Positions 17,801-26,193 of a stretch of DNA of 64,000 nucleotides are shown one piece after another (the first letter of the stretch is position 1; each line of letters opens with the position of its first letter). The DNA is from Thalassotalea euphylliae (GTDB lineage: Bacteria; Pseudomonadota; Gammaproteobacteria; Enterobacterales; Alteromonadaceae). Made by a program: the position numbers and the translations under genes. Below the pieces are notes generated by a model that worked only from the letters and a program-made list of their open reading frames with translations, was not told the origin of the DNA and made no database searches. The DNA lies in the NCBI RefSeq assembly GCF_003390335.1, contig NZ_QUOU01000001.1:1550001-1614000 (forward strand), given 5' to 3'.

Positions 17801-19543
17801 TGGCTCGGTCATGTCGCTCATAAACAACATGGTTCTGTCTTCATCAAGTCGACAGGTAAAGACAATACCAGGTATGGTATTGATAATGATTTCACGCTCT
17901 TTCGCGACTTGCTCGGCGATAGAAGACGAAGATTCTAGCTGGAGCTGTAGCTTTTTTGTCGCAGTAATATCTATCACCAAGCCAGATATACGAGATGCTC
18001 TATTGCGTTTATCACGCGCTAGGGCACTGCCGCGCACGATAAACCAGCGCCAATCACCTTGCTTGGTTTTCATTTGGCACTCAAGGCAAAACCCTTTTGC
18101 TCTACCAGCAACATAATTGTTAAATAGATGCTCGACGCGTTTGCGGTCACTTTTGTGAATCAGGCTCATCCATTTATCAACACTTTCACCAAACGAGAGG
18201 TTTAGCGTACTTGCCTCGTAGCCCAACACATGGTTCCACGTTTCATTCGTTGAATAGGTATTGTTTTCCCCATCCCATGTCCACATACCCGCATTGGCCC
18301 CATTGAGCACAATATTCAGGCGCTTTTCACTCTCTTGAGCTAAGTGCTCAGCATGTTTAAAGCGGGTAATATCTTGGCTGACACCAATAAGTTGATAAGT
18401 CATAGACGCCGCTTTGCGCAGTGTTGTTGCAATCCAGCGGTAACCATCGCCGTTCGGGTGTTTCAAACGGACTTCAAATTTGCAAAATATCTCGTCACTC
18501 GTTTTAAATGCTTTTAACTTGCGTAGCGCATTGACCAGATCTTTGCGGTAAACGAGTGGGTAAAGTGCGCGCGACAAATTAATACGGCCAGGCTGGATAC
18601 CGATAATACGTGACAGCATTTCTGAACCGCTTAATCTTTGGAGCGAAGGAGTCCACTCCCAGTCAGCTAATTCTGCGGCTTCAGCAGCCACTTTAAGACG
18701 AATGTCGTTTTTTCGATTAAGGCGATCAGCAAGCTTTTTGGCCGTTATATCGCGAACTGTACATAACATGGCTTCTTGGTTTTGCCACGCGACAGGTTGT
18801 AAGTTGACTTCGCAATAGAAGCTTTGATTACCAAAGCGCAAATGCTCCCACTCGAACGTGCTAAAGCCTGTTTCGCGCGCGCGGGCAAGGTTAGCGCGCA
18901 CTACGTCAGTAGAGCGAGCGCCATCAGGCTGAAATTCAGGTGACACACCAAACGGAAACAATGTGCTAAATTCAGCTTTGTCGTTAATGCCATAAAGGTC
19001 GAGCGCCGCTTTGTTGCAGTCAAGCAAAGTATCTTTGGCCGTCACCATTAAGGCGACCCGTGAAGACTGGAACAAACCGTGAAAGTTTCGCTCCTTATCT
19101 ACTAATGCTTGTGAGCGAATGTGCACCTGTTGCTCTAACGCAGCATTTGCTTTGATCAGTGATTGCCGTGTGCGCCGATTAGCATAAATAAGAAAAACAA
19201 TCGCTAGTACGCAAAGGGCGCTCAATAAAGCAAGCCCCCAGAGCAGCGTCAAATTAGCGTTACTTTTCTCATTTTGGGATGATAATTCTCGCATAGTGCC
19301 GTTAGCACCAGTGTCAGCAGCAACACTGTTGTCTGCAAAAGCAATAGTTGACGTCGCTACCATTGTGGGTGGTTTGGGTTGTTGATTTTCTTCAATAATC
19401 TGAACATATTGAGTGGTGAGGTTTATTTTTTCCGCACTTAATCTGGAAGCGGGGGCTAATGATGAGGCGAGTGCTGACGTTGCCACTAACCATGATAGGT
19501 AAGTGGCGCTTTTAACTAGCGTATTAATTATTCTTGTTACCAT
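14831..19543 (-). CDS. multi-PAS hybrid sensor histidine kinase with two receivers and Hpt
   Basis: 1570 residues. A signal-like N-terminus and a periplasmic stretch precede a TM at about 98-120, then about five PAS/PAC repeats (about 150-790). HisKA has the phospho-His near 817 (NMSHEIRTPMNAI), and the HATPase has N, G1 and G2 boxes (DTGIGM, GGTGLGLTI). REC1 has its Asp near 1123 (FVDWIMPSMDG), REC2 near 1266 (LMDCQMPVMDG), and a C-terminal Hpt carries HTLKGTSANIG near 1423. It is a complete phosphorelay in one chain, of the BarA/ArcB-like layout, with unknown stimulus and output. A hexanucleotide repeat codes for a Glu-Gln run between REC2 and Hpt. The diguanylate cyclase gene lies 188 bases upstream on the same strand. 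Confidence 0.94.
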   Translation of the reverse strand: MVTRIINTLVKSATYLSWLVATSALASSLAPASRLSAEKINLTTQYVQIIEENQQPKPPTMVATSTIAFADNSVAADTGANGTMRELSSQNEKSNANLTLLWGLALLSALCVLAIVFLIYANRRTRQSLIKANAALEQQVHIRSQALVDKERNFHGLFQSSRVALMVTAKDTLLDCNKAALDLYGINDKAEFSTLFPFGVSPEFQPDGARSTDVVRANLARARETGFSTFEWEHLRFGNQSFYCEVNLQPVAWQNQEAMLCTVRDITAKKLADRLNRKNDIRLKVAAEAAELADWEWTPSLQRLSGSEMLSRIIGIQPGRINLSRALYPLVYRKDLVNALRKLKAFKTSDEIFCKFEVRLKHPNGDGYRWIATTLRKAASMTYQLIGVSQDITRFKHAEHLAQESEKRLNIVLNGANAGMWTWDGENNTYSTNETWNHVLGYEASTLNLSFGESVDKWMSLIHKSDRKRVEHLFNNYVAGRAKGFCLECQMKTKQGDWRWFIVRGSALARDKRNRASRISGLVIDITATKKLQLQLESSSSIAEQVAKEREIIINTIPGIVFTCRLDEDRTMLFMSDMTEPILQLPPTDFLSGDVSYASLIHPDDRLLVNQTIYDAAAKHQTYQVEYRVTRKDGEQLWVYESGQASYDRQGNLVVLHGTIIDINARKESEQLFHALIESAPECMMVINQANEIVIANALAEKLFGYQKQELLGQSIEMLIPQEYRAGHKAHVAGYMAAPTVRKMGFGMAFNAIHAKGFEFPAEISLSPLNSGEDLLVCAAIRDISQRKLEEQQMLSAKEAAEQATRAKSDFLANMSHEIRTPMNAIIGMSHLALQQPLPTKAQNYIQKVELSAQSLLGIINDILDFSKIEAGKLDIESIDFSLHEVIDHFSATFGLKAAQKNIELLVDLTPDTPTNLVGDPLRLKQILLNLGSNAIKFTDSGEIKLSIKANFNKQIENHAENHSKKHNEQANTTYTELEFTVSDTGIGMSQPQQAGLFQAFSQADSSTTRKYGGTGLGLTITKNLVELMGGNISVTSAQGDGTSFNFTCNLKLSEKNIDKKIVVPAHLAHLNALIVDDNESAQVIFADMLRHFGYQAQAAASGQEALALLTAPNAHFDILFVDWIMPSMDGFAFLQALTQQLAPDNIPKVVMMTAYDIQEMAEQAQQKAILYNAALSKPANPSHLYESILAAFSNHPTVADEQPTNQRRSWPQLAGKRILLVEDNEFNQELAADLLSSEHIDVAIAENGEVALAMLEPDKYDAILMDCQMPVMDGYTATTLIRQNSAYDQLPIIAMTANVMQRDIERTQAVGMNEHIGKPIDVNSLFSVLAKCLLPIEAWTMPPQEQEQEQEQATQTKQIGVALKKPREIQPAISGVDSKKGLKTVAGDIALYHKLLARFIEGNQDFLAKFEQADQETKIRLAHTLKGTSANIGATQVQQLAAQLEQDLGAAIKPKALSALAVKLNDAIALVSKAISQYLALLESTPPKDKSPSLPPFNEQELIEAVSEIITLMQEFDSEAVDKLSLLLERVEPDSEYHEPLKQANTYLSAYDFEAAVEVLTTKFGQLNG
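15484..15513. repeat. in-frame CTTGCT hexanucleotide repeat
   Basis: About five copies of a 6-bp unit encode alternating Glu-Gln in the linker between the second receiver and Hpt of the hybrid kinase. Copy-number change would keep the frame and only alter linker length. Confidence 0.7.
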
Positions 19544-19731
19544 TTGCTAGTGATTAACCTGTAAGCTAATTTTTTCGATGCTATTGAAAAGCTTAGCTTA
19601 TATTTGTCAGTTCTCTAGCTAAAATGTCGGCAAATAAGAGCCGTCACAGGAGAATCAATCGAGTGTTAGATTGCAGTAAGTACAGCAGTATGTTGCAGAA
19701 GTAGGCCGGAGAAATAAAGAGCCGTGCAGCT

Positions 19732-21492
19732 TTAGCTGGTCGGCTCGAAGATGCGATATTGGTTACGGCCAGAATTTTTCGCGATATAAAGTGCTTTATC
19801 GGCATCTGCAATTAACGTATCAAGGTCGGTACCAGAAATTTTGCTGGTGGTGATCCCAAAGCTTGCAGTGATTTTAAACTGGTGGCCTGACTCTTGAGTA
19901 TCAATATTTTCAAAGGCACGCATACATTTTTCAGCGACGTAACACGCGGCACTGGTATCGCAACCGGGCAATAAAATAACAAACTCTTCTCCCCCTAAAC
20001 GGGCAAACACATCGTTCTCGCGAATACATGACTGAGTGGCAATTGCGGCAGCTTTCAATGCCCAATCGCCTGCGGAATGACCATACTTATCATTGATTTT
20101 CTTAAACTTATCTAAGTCAAAAATAATGCAAGTCGCGGTTTGTTTGGCTTTTGTTGCAAGCTTTAACGTTTCTTCCGCTAGCGTCATAAAATGTCCGCGA
20201 TTGTATACCTGCGTTAAATAATCGTATTCGGCCAGTGTTTTTAAGCGTCGTTGTGTGCGCCACGAGCGATAACCAAAGAACGTCAGCAGGGCGATAATCG
20301 CCATTAGCAGTGAAGCGATTAGCCGCGAATTTTCTGCTTGCGAGATTGCGAGTGATTGCTGTGCTCGCAACAATTCATTTTTGTTGTTGAGTAACTCATT
20401 TTGGTTATTGAGTAAGGCGATTTCGTTTTTTTGTTGGATCGCTTGATGTTGGGCAAGCTGAAAGGCGATATTTCTTGCTGTTATGTCGTTAAGGTAGGCT
20501 TTGTCTGCCTCTGCGAATTTAATGTAATACGCTAGCGCTCTTTCAAAGTTTCGCGCGTCGAATTCTAGTTGGTACTTCTGCCGATAAGCGTCAACGGTTT
20601 GCTTGGTGTTGTCATGCGTAATGTTTTTCAGCGCTAAGTCGGCGTATTGAGTACTTTTTTGATGATTATCAAGCTGGTAGTAGGCTTGTGCTAGCGTGTT
20701 ATAAAAATCTATTATCGCTAAAGAAAATTTTGTCGCGACAACATCCGCAAGAAAAGGCGTTAGTGTCCAGATTGCGTCTTGTGGGTTACCGCGATCAAGA
20801 TGACTCTTAGCTAAGTATGCTCTTACTACTGAGGCGGCAACAGGCCAATTTGCCTGCTCACAGGTTTTGATTGTTTCTTCTAGCTGAAATAATTCAATAA
20901 AAGACGTCGTTTGTGCATTTTGACTCGCTTCTATTTTTAGCTGACCTAAGAAGCACTGGTTTTTTTCAGTTAAACCGCCCACTTGAATAGTGTCTAGATA
21001 GCTTAACGAAAGTTCGTATTGTTCAATTTGGTTGTAAAAAACAACAACGGTTAAGATACCGTATAATGTGTGGGGAGTGTCTTTGACTAACTTAATTTGT
21101 TCGAGAGTTTTTTCGACGTACTTAAAGCCATTGCTCCAGTCTTTTTTTACGACAAATACGCTGATCAGCCCGTAAGTGGCTCTTAGTTTCAGCACGTCAT
21201 CTGGAGAACGCTCTATAACTGCCTTTAAGAGTTTTTCAGCCTCGTCATAGTTACCAAGAATTGTTTGTTTGTATGCTTTCAACACGTAATATTGAAGCCT
21301 TTGCGCTTGAGTGAAGCTCATTTCTCTAGCGTCTAGCTTTTCCATTGCATCATTAAACACGTCAGGTTTTTCCTGGCGTGAATTCTCCGCTTGCGCTAAT
21401 AAACTCTCAATACTCGCTTGTTGCGTTTTCCCCCAAACAAGGGAAACGTTACAGGCGAGTAAAATTATGATTATTCTTAAAAAACTATTCAC
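19732..21492 (-). CDS. TPR-repeat membrane diguanylate cyclase (GGDEF)
   Basis: 586 residues from a GTG start. A signal peptide (LRIIIILLACNVSLVWG) precedes a periplasmic helical TPR-like region (about 30-345), a coiled coil with repeated NNQNELLN/NKNELL units, a TM near 392-412 and a GGDEF domain. The active site is GGEEF near residue 500, and the product-inhibition I-site R-x-x-D (RENDVF) lies exactly five residues before it, so the enzyme should make c-di-GMP and be feedback-controlled. There is no EAL domain. It starts 44 bases after the borosin precursor gene on the same strand, with a hairpin between them, and may be co-transcribed with it. Confidence 0.92.
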   Translation of the reverse strand: MNSFLRIIIILLACNVSLVWGKTQQASIESLLAQAENSRQEKPDVFNDAMEKLDAREMSFTQAQRLQYYVLKAYKQTILGNYDEAEKLLKAVIERSPDDVLKLRATYGLISVFVVKKDWSNGFKYVEKTLEQIKLVKDTPHTLYGILTVVVFYNQIEQYELSLSYLDTIQVGGLTEKNQCFLGQLKIEASQNAQTTSFIELFQLEETIKTCEQANWPVAASVVRAYLAKSHLDRGNPQDAIWTLTPFLADVVATKFSLAIIDFYNTLAQAYYQLDNHQKSTQYADLALKNITHDNTKQTVDAYRQKYQLEFDARNFERALAYYIKFAEADKAYLNDITARNIAFQLAQHQAIQQKNEIALLNNQNELLNNKNELLRAQQSLAISQAENSRLIASLLMAIIALLTFFGYRSWRTQRRLKTLAEYDYLTQVYNRGHFMTLAEETLKLATKAKQTATCIIFDLDKFKKINDKYGHSAGDWALKAAAIATQSCIRENDVFARLGGEEFVILLPGCDTSAACYVAEKCMRAFENIDTQESGHQFKITASFGITTSKISGTDLDTLIADADKALYIAKNSGRNQYRIFEPTS

Positions 21493-21503
21493 TATAAGCT
21501 AGT

Positions 21504-21525
21504 GCGCTGGCATTAAATCCAGCGC
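21504..21525 (-). other. hairpin between borosin precursor and diguanylate cyclase genes
   Basis: GCGCTGG/CCAGCGC with an 8-nt loop lies in the 44-base gap. On the minus strand no T-run follows, so it may be a partial attenuator or a processing/stability element separating the short precursor message from the distal gene. Confidence 0.5.
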
Positions 21526-21536
21526 CCCTTTTTCGG

Positions 21537-21797
21537 TTAACCATTCACAACGGCTGATAAAAGATTCTCTGTATCTTTTTCGTTGTCATCTTCTTGTGGC
21601 GATTCTTGCTCATCATCTTCGGCAGGCGCAATGATAATGCATTTAATTGCGGGTTGAGTATCTTTTAAATGACTCATATTACCCAGTAGTTCTTTTTCTT
21701 CGATAGCAAGCTGGTCACTAGTTAGCATTGTCTCAATATTCGCGTCTAGCGAGGCATCACTACCTAATTTTTCTAGTAATTCAGTGATTTTTGTCAT
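21537..21797 (-). CDS. putative split-borosin RiPP precursor peptide
   Basis: 86 residues. A helical N-terminal leader (MTKITELLEKLGSDASLDAN onward, about 1-45) resembles the borosin-binding helical domain of split-borosin precursors such as SonA in its L-x-x-LG-x-DA-x-L pattern. A short hydrophobic segment, PAIKCIIIAPA (about 50-60), follows and then an acidic tail (EDDEQESPQEDDNEKD) ending in NLLSAVVNG. The Ile/Val/Ala-rich segment followed by acidic residues is the likely backbone-N-methylated core. AGGAAG sits upstream of the ATG, and the gene starts 15 bases after the methyltransferase stop. The assignment rests on context plus pattern; SonA-like homology was judged from memory. Confidence 0.72.
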   Translation of the reverse strand: MTKITELLEKLGSDASLDANIETMLTSDQLAIEEKELLGNMSHLKDTQPAIKCIIIAPAEDDEQESPQEDDNEKDTENLLSAVVNG

Positions 21798-21812
21798 TGT
21801 TGTCTTCCTTTC

Positions 21813-22613
21813 TTATTGGACTAGAGTTAAAAAAGATGGATTGTCTAATTTTTTCAATTTTTCGCGTAGTTCGTTATTTGGCATGAGTTTCGTGCACGGC
21901 GGAATAACTAACGTTGTCTGCATGCTCAATCTGGCAGAGGTTAGTGAATTAAGGTCAATTTTCTCAATTCTCATTTTACTGGTGGGTAAAGTCCTCGCTT
22001 CATAAAGAATGACTTCATGATCAGCGGGGTAGTACGTTAATAGCAATTCAACTAAGATTTGTGTGTAATCTTCACCTGTTGAATATTTGCTTAGGCTCAC
22101 ATCTCCAGCAACACCCACTTGCCACAAAATTAAGTGGGCTGCAGTGTCTATGGCTCTTTTATACAGCATAAACTGGCTAGCTTCATAGTGAATACAGCCG
22201 CTTTTACCGGGATCTATTGCTAAGTCTGCATATAAGCAATCTTCGGCCGAAATACCCGCTTCCATTTTAGCTGGAATGTCGAGCTCTATCAGTTTGGCAA
22301 TTGCCTTATGCGAAACACAGGCAAAGACTCCTGGGTGGCCGTAGAATGCGGCAACGACTTTTAGCCCAGACTGAGCTGCTGAAACTAGCTCGTCGGTCAT
22401 TTCTTGATAGGTACTGTGTCGAGATTTTCCTTCGTCATAATAGGGTTGAAGGCTTTCACAGTTGTCATTCATTGACGCAACCCAACTTTCGACAAAACCA
22501 TCAGACATTAGCATATATACTTTGTCGGCTTGCTCGATATGGCTGCGACTAATGGGACTGATATGGGCGCCGAGAGTAATACCAACGCCAACGCAAACTA
22601 AACTTCCAGACAT
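21813..22613 (-). CDS. borosin peptide alpha-N-methyltransferase (OphMA/SonM-like)
   Basis: 266-residue tetrapyrrole-methylase-fold SAM enzyme. It matches the borosin branch rather than CobA/RsmI: FYGHPGVF, GISAEDCLYADLAIDPG, GCIHYEASQ and LILWQVGVAGD correspond closely to the omphalotin enzyme OphMA. The OphMA catalytic residues Y66, R72, Y76 and Y98 align with Y59, R65, Y69 and Y91. The chain stops after the methyltransferase domain with no fused core, so it should act in trans on the adjacent 86-residue peptide (a split borosin). It would methylate backbone amides, an unusual RiPP modification. Confidence 0.88.
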   Translation of the reverse strand: MSGSLVCVGVGITLGAHISPISRSHIEQADKVYMLMSDGFVESWVASMNDNCESLQPYYDEGKSRHSTYQEMTDELVSAAQSGLKVVAAFYGHPGVFACVSHKAIAKLIELDIPAKMEAGISAEDCLYADLAIDPGKSGCIHYEASQFMLYKRAIDTAAHLILWQVGVAGDVSLSKYSTGEDYTQILVELLLTYYPADHEVILYEARTLPTSKMRIEKIDLNSLTSARLSMQTTLVIPPCTKLMPNNELREKLKKLDNPSFLTLVQ

Positions 22614-22702
22614 CTAAACTGTAGCTTTTTTACTTTTAATGCGATTACGATAGCAGTTATCAAGTGTTGATTAAATAGGTGACGTTAATAATGTAAACAC
22701 CT

Positions 22703-23284
22703 TCAATTGACAAGGGTAATGATCGACTGCTTCCAGTGCATTTTGTCAAAATATACGCTGTAACTTCCTGAGGTTGGCTGCTTGTTAAAAAGGAATCCGA
22801 GCTTTTTAACGAATCGCTTGGTTGCGATATTTTCAACTGAGAAGCGTGCAATAATTCGAGTAATTGAAAGTTCAGAAAAGGCATATTCCATTAAAGCCCC
22901 CATTGCTTCTTCGGGAATTAACCTACCTTGCGAGCTTTTGGCGATCATGATGCCAATCTCTCGCGTGAACGGTTCCATCACTTGCTGTGGCTGATATAAC
23001 ACTTGGATGCCGATAGCTTGTCTATTTTCCTTTGCGACAATCGTCCATGTTTTGAATGTTATTTTTTCGCTCTGATTGAGCTTGATTGAATTGTTGAATT
23101 TAGCGTTGGCTGTTTTTTCGGATACTGCCCCACCTGTGTATTTCATGATGTTTTCATCGATGTGCAGGCTGATAAAGAAGTCGCGCTCACTTTCTTGCAT
23201 TGGGCGAATGATAAAGCGGTCGGTTTCAAACGCTTGGCTAGCCGATAAATCAACAGCACAATAGTTAACTGGCTTGCTTGGCAA
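22703..23284 (-). CDS. GNAT acetyltransferase (RimJ/RimL-like)
   Basis: 193 residues. The family start ETDRFIIRPMQESERDFFISL is typical of acetyltransf_3 proteins, with an acetyl-CoA region around SSQGRLIPEEAMGALMEYAFSE and a C-terminal ATKRFVKKLGFLF. These enzymes acetylate N-termini or amines. It lies 89 bases upstream of the borosin methyltransferase on the same strand, so it may tailor the borosin product, or it may be an unrelated neighbour. There is no membrane segment. Confidence 0.85.
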   Translation of the reverse strand: MPSKPVNYCAVDLSASQAFETDRFIIRPMQESERDFFISLHIDENIMKYTGGAVSEKTANAKFNNSIKLNQSEKITFKTWTIVAKENRQAIGIQVLYQPQQVMEPFTREIGIMIAKSSQGRLIPEEAMGALMEYAFSELSITRIIARFSVENIATKRFVKKLGFLFNKQPTSGSYSVYFDKMHWKQSIITLVN

Positions 23285-23607
23285 ACTTACTACTCCTGTC
23301 GTGTTAATCGTGCGATCGAAAACCGCGTAATAATTGATAATTAATGGCTAACCAACAGTGCTTTGATTCGGCTAACACATTCGTGCACGAGAGAATCATG
23401 CTATTCATATTTTCTTTTCGTTTTTCTTTTTATTTTTCGCATTGTGTATTAAGCATTGTGCATTTACATAATGGTTTATATGGCATCGTTCAGCATAACG
23501 GCAGGTGTGGAATAAATAAAGTTGGTGCAAAGCGGATAAAAAAGCCCCACTAGCAAAGCTAGCAGGGCGTTTATCGCAGTAGTCAATTCAGTGACGTTAT
23601 CGCTTCA
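23285..23607. other. 323-base convergence-free spacer with terminator
   Basis: Between two minus-strand genes. Apart from the terminator of the upstream M2 peptidase gene (23536-23568) it holds AT-rich sequence with no supported gene. Confidence 0.6.
23536..23568 (-). terminator. intrinsic terminator of the M2 peptidase gene
   Basis: Read on the minus strand, GCCCTGCTAGC-TTT-GCTAGTGGGGC is followed by a T-run (forward A-run 23537-23543), about 40 bases after the stop. Confidence 0.9.
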
Positions 23608-25467
23608 TTAGAAGCCACACTGGCGATTTTTGTTTTGATCTTTTAACCAAGTGTGCAGTGGGGCGAAGTAATCAAGAATGGCCGTTGCGTCCATTTGTTC
23701 ACTGCCAGTTACAACTTTGTAAGCATTTTGCCATGGCTGGCTCATCCCCATTTCCAACATTTGATTAAGTTTTGCACCCGCTTCTTTGTTGTTATAAATG
23801 GAGCAACGATGAATTGCTTCTTCGTTGCCAGCAATTTCACACAGCGCGCGGTGGAATTCAAACTGTTGTATATGTGCTAGGAAATAGCGCGAGTATGGCG
23901 TATTGGCTGGCACGTGATATTTTGCTCCCGGATCGAATGCATCAGCTGAGCGCTCAACTGGAGCAGCAACGCCTTGGTATTTCTCACGCAGTTCCCACCA
24001 TGCCTGGTTGTAGTTCTCTGGTGTTACTTCACCAGAGAAGACTTTCCAACGCCACTGATCAACCAATAGCCCAAATGGGATAAAGGCCACCTTGTCTAGT
24101 GCCATTTTCATCAATAAGCCAATGTCTTTTGACTCATCTGGCACCGTATCAATCAGCCCTATTTCTTTTAAATATTTTGGCGTGACAGACAGCGCAATGG
24201 TATCGCCAATCGCTTCGTGGAAACCATCATTTGCCGAGCCTTGGAAAAATACCGGTTGGTTTTTGTATGCTCGCTGGTAGAAGTTGTGGCCTAATTCATG
24301 GTGAATTGTCGCAAATTCTTCACCGGTTTTTTGAATACACATTTTAATGCGAATATCGTCGGCACCGTCCAAGCTCCATGCAGAGGCATGACACATGACA
24401 TCGCGATCTGCAGGTTTAGTGAATAATGAACGTGTCCAAAATGTTTCCGGTAATGGCTCAAAACCTAATGACGTGAAGAAGGCTTCCGCACCTTTCACCA
24501 TCTGAATTTCGTCATAGTTATGCTGTGCTAGTTGCTCTGTTACGTCATAACCTGGATCAGCATTTTCAGGAGCCACTAAATCGTAAATATTTCCCCATTG
24601 TTGTGCCCACATGTTGCCCAGTAAATGTGCTGGAATTGGCTGATCTTGCGGCACCTTGTCTGCACCGTAGTGTTCGCCTAGCTCGGCACGAACGTAGCAG
24701 TGTAAGTCGTCATAAAGCGGTTTGACTTGGCCCCATAAACGGTCAAGTTCTTTGGCAAATTCATCTGCAGGCATGTCGTATTTTGAACGCCACATAGCCC
24801 CTACATCAGCGTAGCCAAGTGATTGAGCGCCCTCATTACCCAGCACGGCTTGGCGTTCGTAAAGTGGCTTCATGGCTGGGCTAACTGTGCGCCAACCTTG
24901 CCACAATTCTAACAGTTCGTCGTAATCGCGAGAGGTCGCCATTTTTGCTGACATCGCCACTAAACTAAGCTCTTCACCTGCTTTTGTGGTGTAGGTACCT
25001 TTACCGTACATACTGCCCATTTCAGCCGCAAGGTTAGCAAGTTCCTCAGTTTTCGCTGAGTCTTGAGGGGCTGGGATGACCAGTGCTTGTTTAAGGATTT
25101 CTAGCTTACGGCGCTGCGCTGGCGCAACTTCGATACCGTCAAACTGAGCGGCTTCCATCGCGTATTGCACGCCTGCTTCGGTTGAACGCTTTCCCGCCGC
25201 TGAAGACAAGGCCGCAGTATCTTGAGTAATAAAGTTCTGGTAAATCCACTCGGCGCGTGCGCCTTCGATGTTCAAGGTTTTAATTTCTTTTTCAACTCGC
25301 GCTAAAAAAGCATCCGCATCTTTGGCCGTAAGTGCTTGGCTGTTTGCTTTGATTGCGGCTTTGCCAGGAGCTTGTGTGGACGTTGTCTCATCTGAAGAGC
25401 CATTACAACCGGCAAGGGCAAAACTTAGTGCACCTGCGATGGCAGTAATTTTGAAGAGTTTATTCAT
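23608..25467 (-). CDS. M2-family peptidyl-dipeptidase (ACE-like) lipoprotein
   Basis: 619 residues. An N-terminal lipoprotein signal (MNKLFKITAIAGALSFALAGC, lipobox LAGC) places it in the envelope. The zinc site HHELGHNFYQ (HExxH) is followed by the second zinc ligand region GFHEAIGDTIALS, the signature of family M2 (angiotensin-converting-enzyme-like). It removes C-terminal dipeptides from oligopeptides and probably feeds peptide nutrition. Its length matches bacterial M2 enzymes. It is monocistronic, with its own terminator downstream. Confidence 0.94.
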   Translation of the reverse strand: MNKLFKITAIAGALSFALAGCNGSSDETTSTQAPGKAAIKANSQALTAKDADAFLARVEKEIKTLNIEGARAEWIYQNFITQDTAALSSAAGKRSTEAGVQYAMEAAQFDGIEVAPAQRRKLEILKQALVIPAPQDSAKTEELANLAAEMGSMYGKGTYTTKAGEELSLVAMSAKMATSRDYDELLELWQGWRTVSPAMKPLYERQAVLGNEGAQSLGYADVGAMWRSKYDMPADEFAKELDRLWGQVKPLYDDLHCYVRAELGEHYGADKVPQDQPIPAHLLGNMWAQQWGNIYDLVAPENADPGYDVTEQLAQHNYDEIQMVKGAEAFFTSLGFEPLPETFWTRSLFTKPADRDVMCHASAWSLDGADDIRIKMCIQKTGEEFATIHHELGHNFYQRAYKNQPVFFQGSANDGFHEAIGDTIALSVTPKYLKEIGLIDTVPDESKDIGLLMKMALDKVAFIPFGLLVDQWRWKVFSGEVTPENYNQAWWELREKYQGVAAPVERSADAFDPGAKYHVPANTPYSRYFLAHIQQFEFHRALCEIAGNEEAIHRCSIYNNKEAGAKLNQMLEMGMSQPWQNAYKVVTGSEQMDATAILDYFAPLHTWLKDQNKNRQCGF

Positions 25468-25671
25468 AATTTGAGTTTTATTGTTATCAATAATGCTGGT
25501 GAAGGTGAACCAAGTATAAGGCAGTGATTCGTTTTTGAAAATGCCCGCAAGCTGACCTACAACTTAGTTTTGAAGTTAATGTGTAAACTGAATAGCTCGA
25601 TCCTGTAAAGCGAGGTGCTTGACATTTGGGGAAGTGGCAGCCGATTAACAGAGTAAAGATAGCGGCAGACA

Positions 25672-25705
25672 AAAAGAACAACCGCGCAGTGAAGGCCGCG
25701 CGGTT
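25672..25705 (-). terminator. hairpin plus T-run, unit 1 of the intergenic array
   Basis: AACCGCGC/GCGCGGTT (25680-25687/25698-25705), followed on the minus strand by GTTCTTTTTG. Upstream on that strand is ATACTTCCTTG, resembling the ATACTCTCCTTC of units 2 and 3. Confidence 0.6.
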
Positions 25706-25893
25706 GGGATTTCATGAAACAAGGAAGTATTGCATTACACTTAGTGAGCTATTTACTTAGAAACGCTCCGCTACAAACCGTTAAATTCAACAGAGCTAAT
25801 GTCTCTAGATAAGTTTTTCACTAAGTAAATCTTATTGTAGACCTATATTGGCTAATTAGCTGAATTATTTATCATCTTTTTTCTATCTAACTA

Positions 25894-25961
25894 ATAACCA
25901 AAGATAAAAAATAACCAAAGATAAAAAATAACCAAAGATAAAAAATAACCAAAGATAAAAA
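25894..25961. repeat. 17-bp direct repeat, four perfect copies
   Basis: The unit ATAACCAAAGATAAAAA repeats four times head to tail between the M2 peptidase promoter region and the sRNA-like units. It could be iterated protein-binding sites or a slippage-prone tract. Confidence 0.9.
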
Positions 25962-26193
25962 AGCCGAGCGGAGCGTTGGACAAAAAAATGCATGAAACTG
26001 AGGAAGTGCTAAATCGATTGATTAGTGTCAACGCAAAGGTGCCGATATTCCAATTGGTATCACTTAGCTGTTGAGCAAAATCTGTAGCGTTATTGCATTT
26101 GTGTTTGTTTGTAATTTGTTGTCGATAATTTGGCCGATGGCAATCGGCTAATTACAGTTTGGGGGCAGTAGCGTTGAAACGTATTTTTCAGGT

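Noticed and set aside
14831..21492. Histidine kinase and diguanylate cyclase as a dedicated two-component pair for the borosin peptide
   Set aside because: Only proximity supports it; the kinase is 188 bases away and has no DNA-binding partner nearby.
25487..25681. A 64-codon minus-strand frame downstream of hairpin unit 1
   Set aside because: No ribosome site, no family resemblance, and it overlaps the expected promoter of the M2 peptidase.
25894..25961. CRISPR array
   Set aside because: The 17-bp units are directly adjacent with no spacers, and no cas genes are present.
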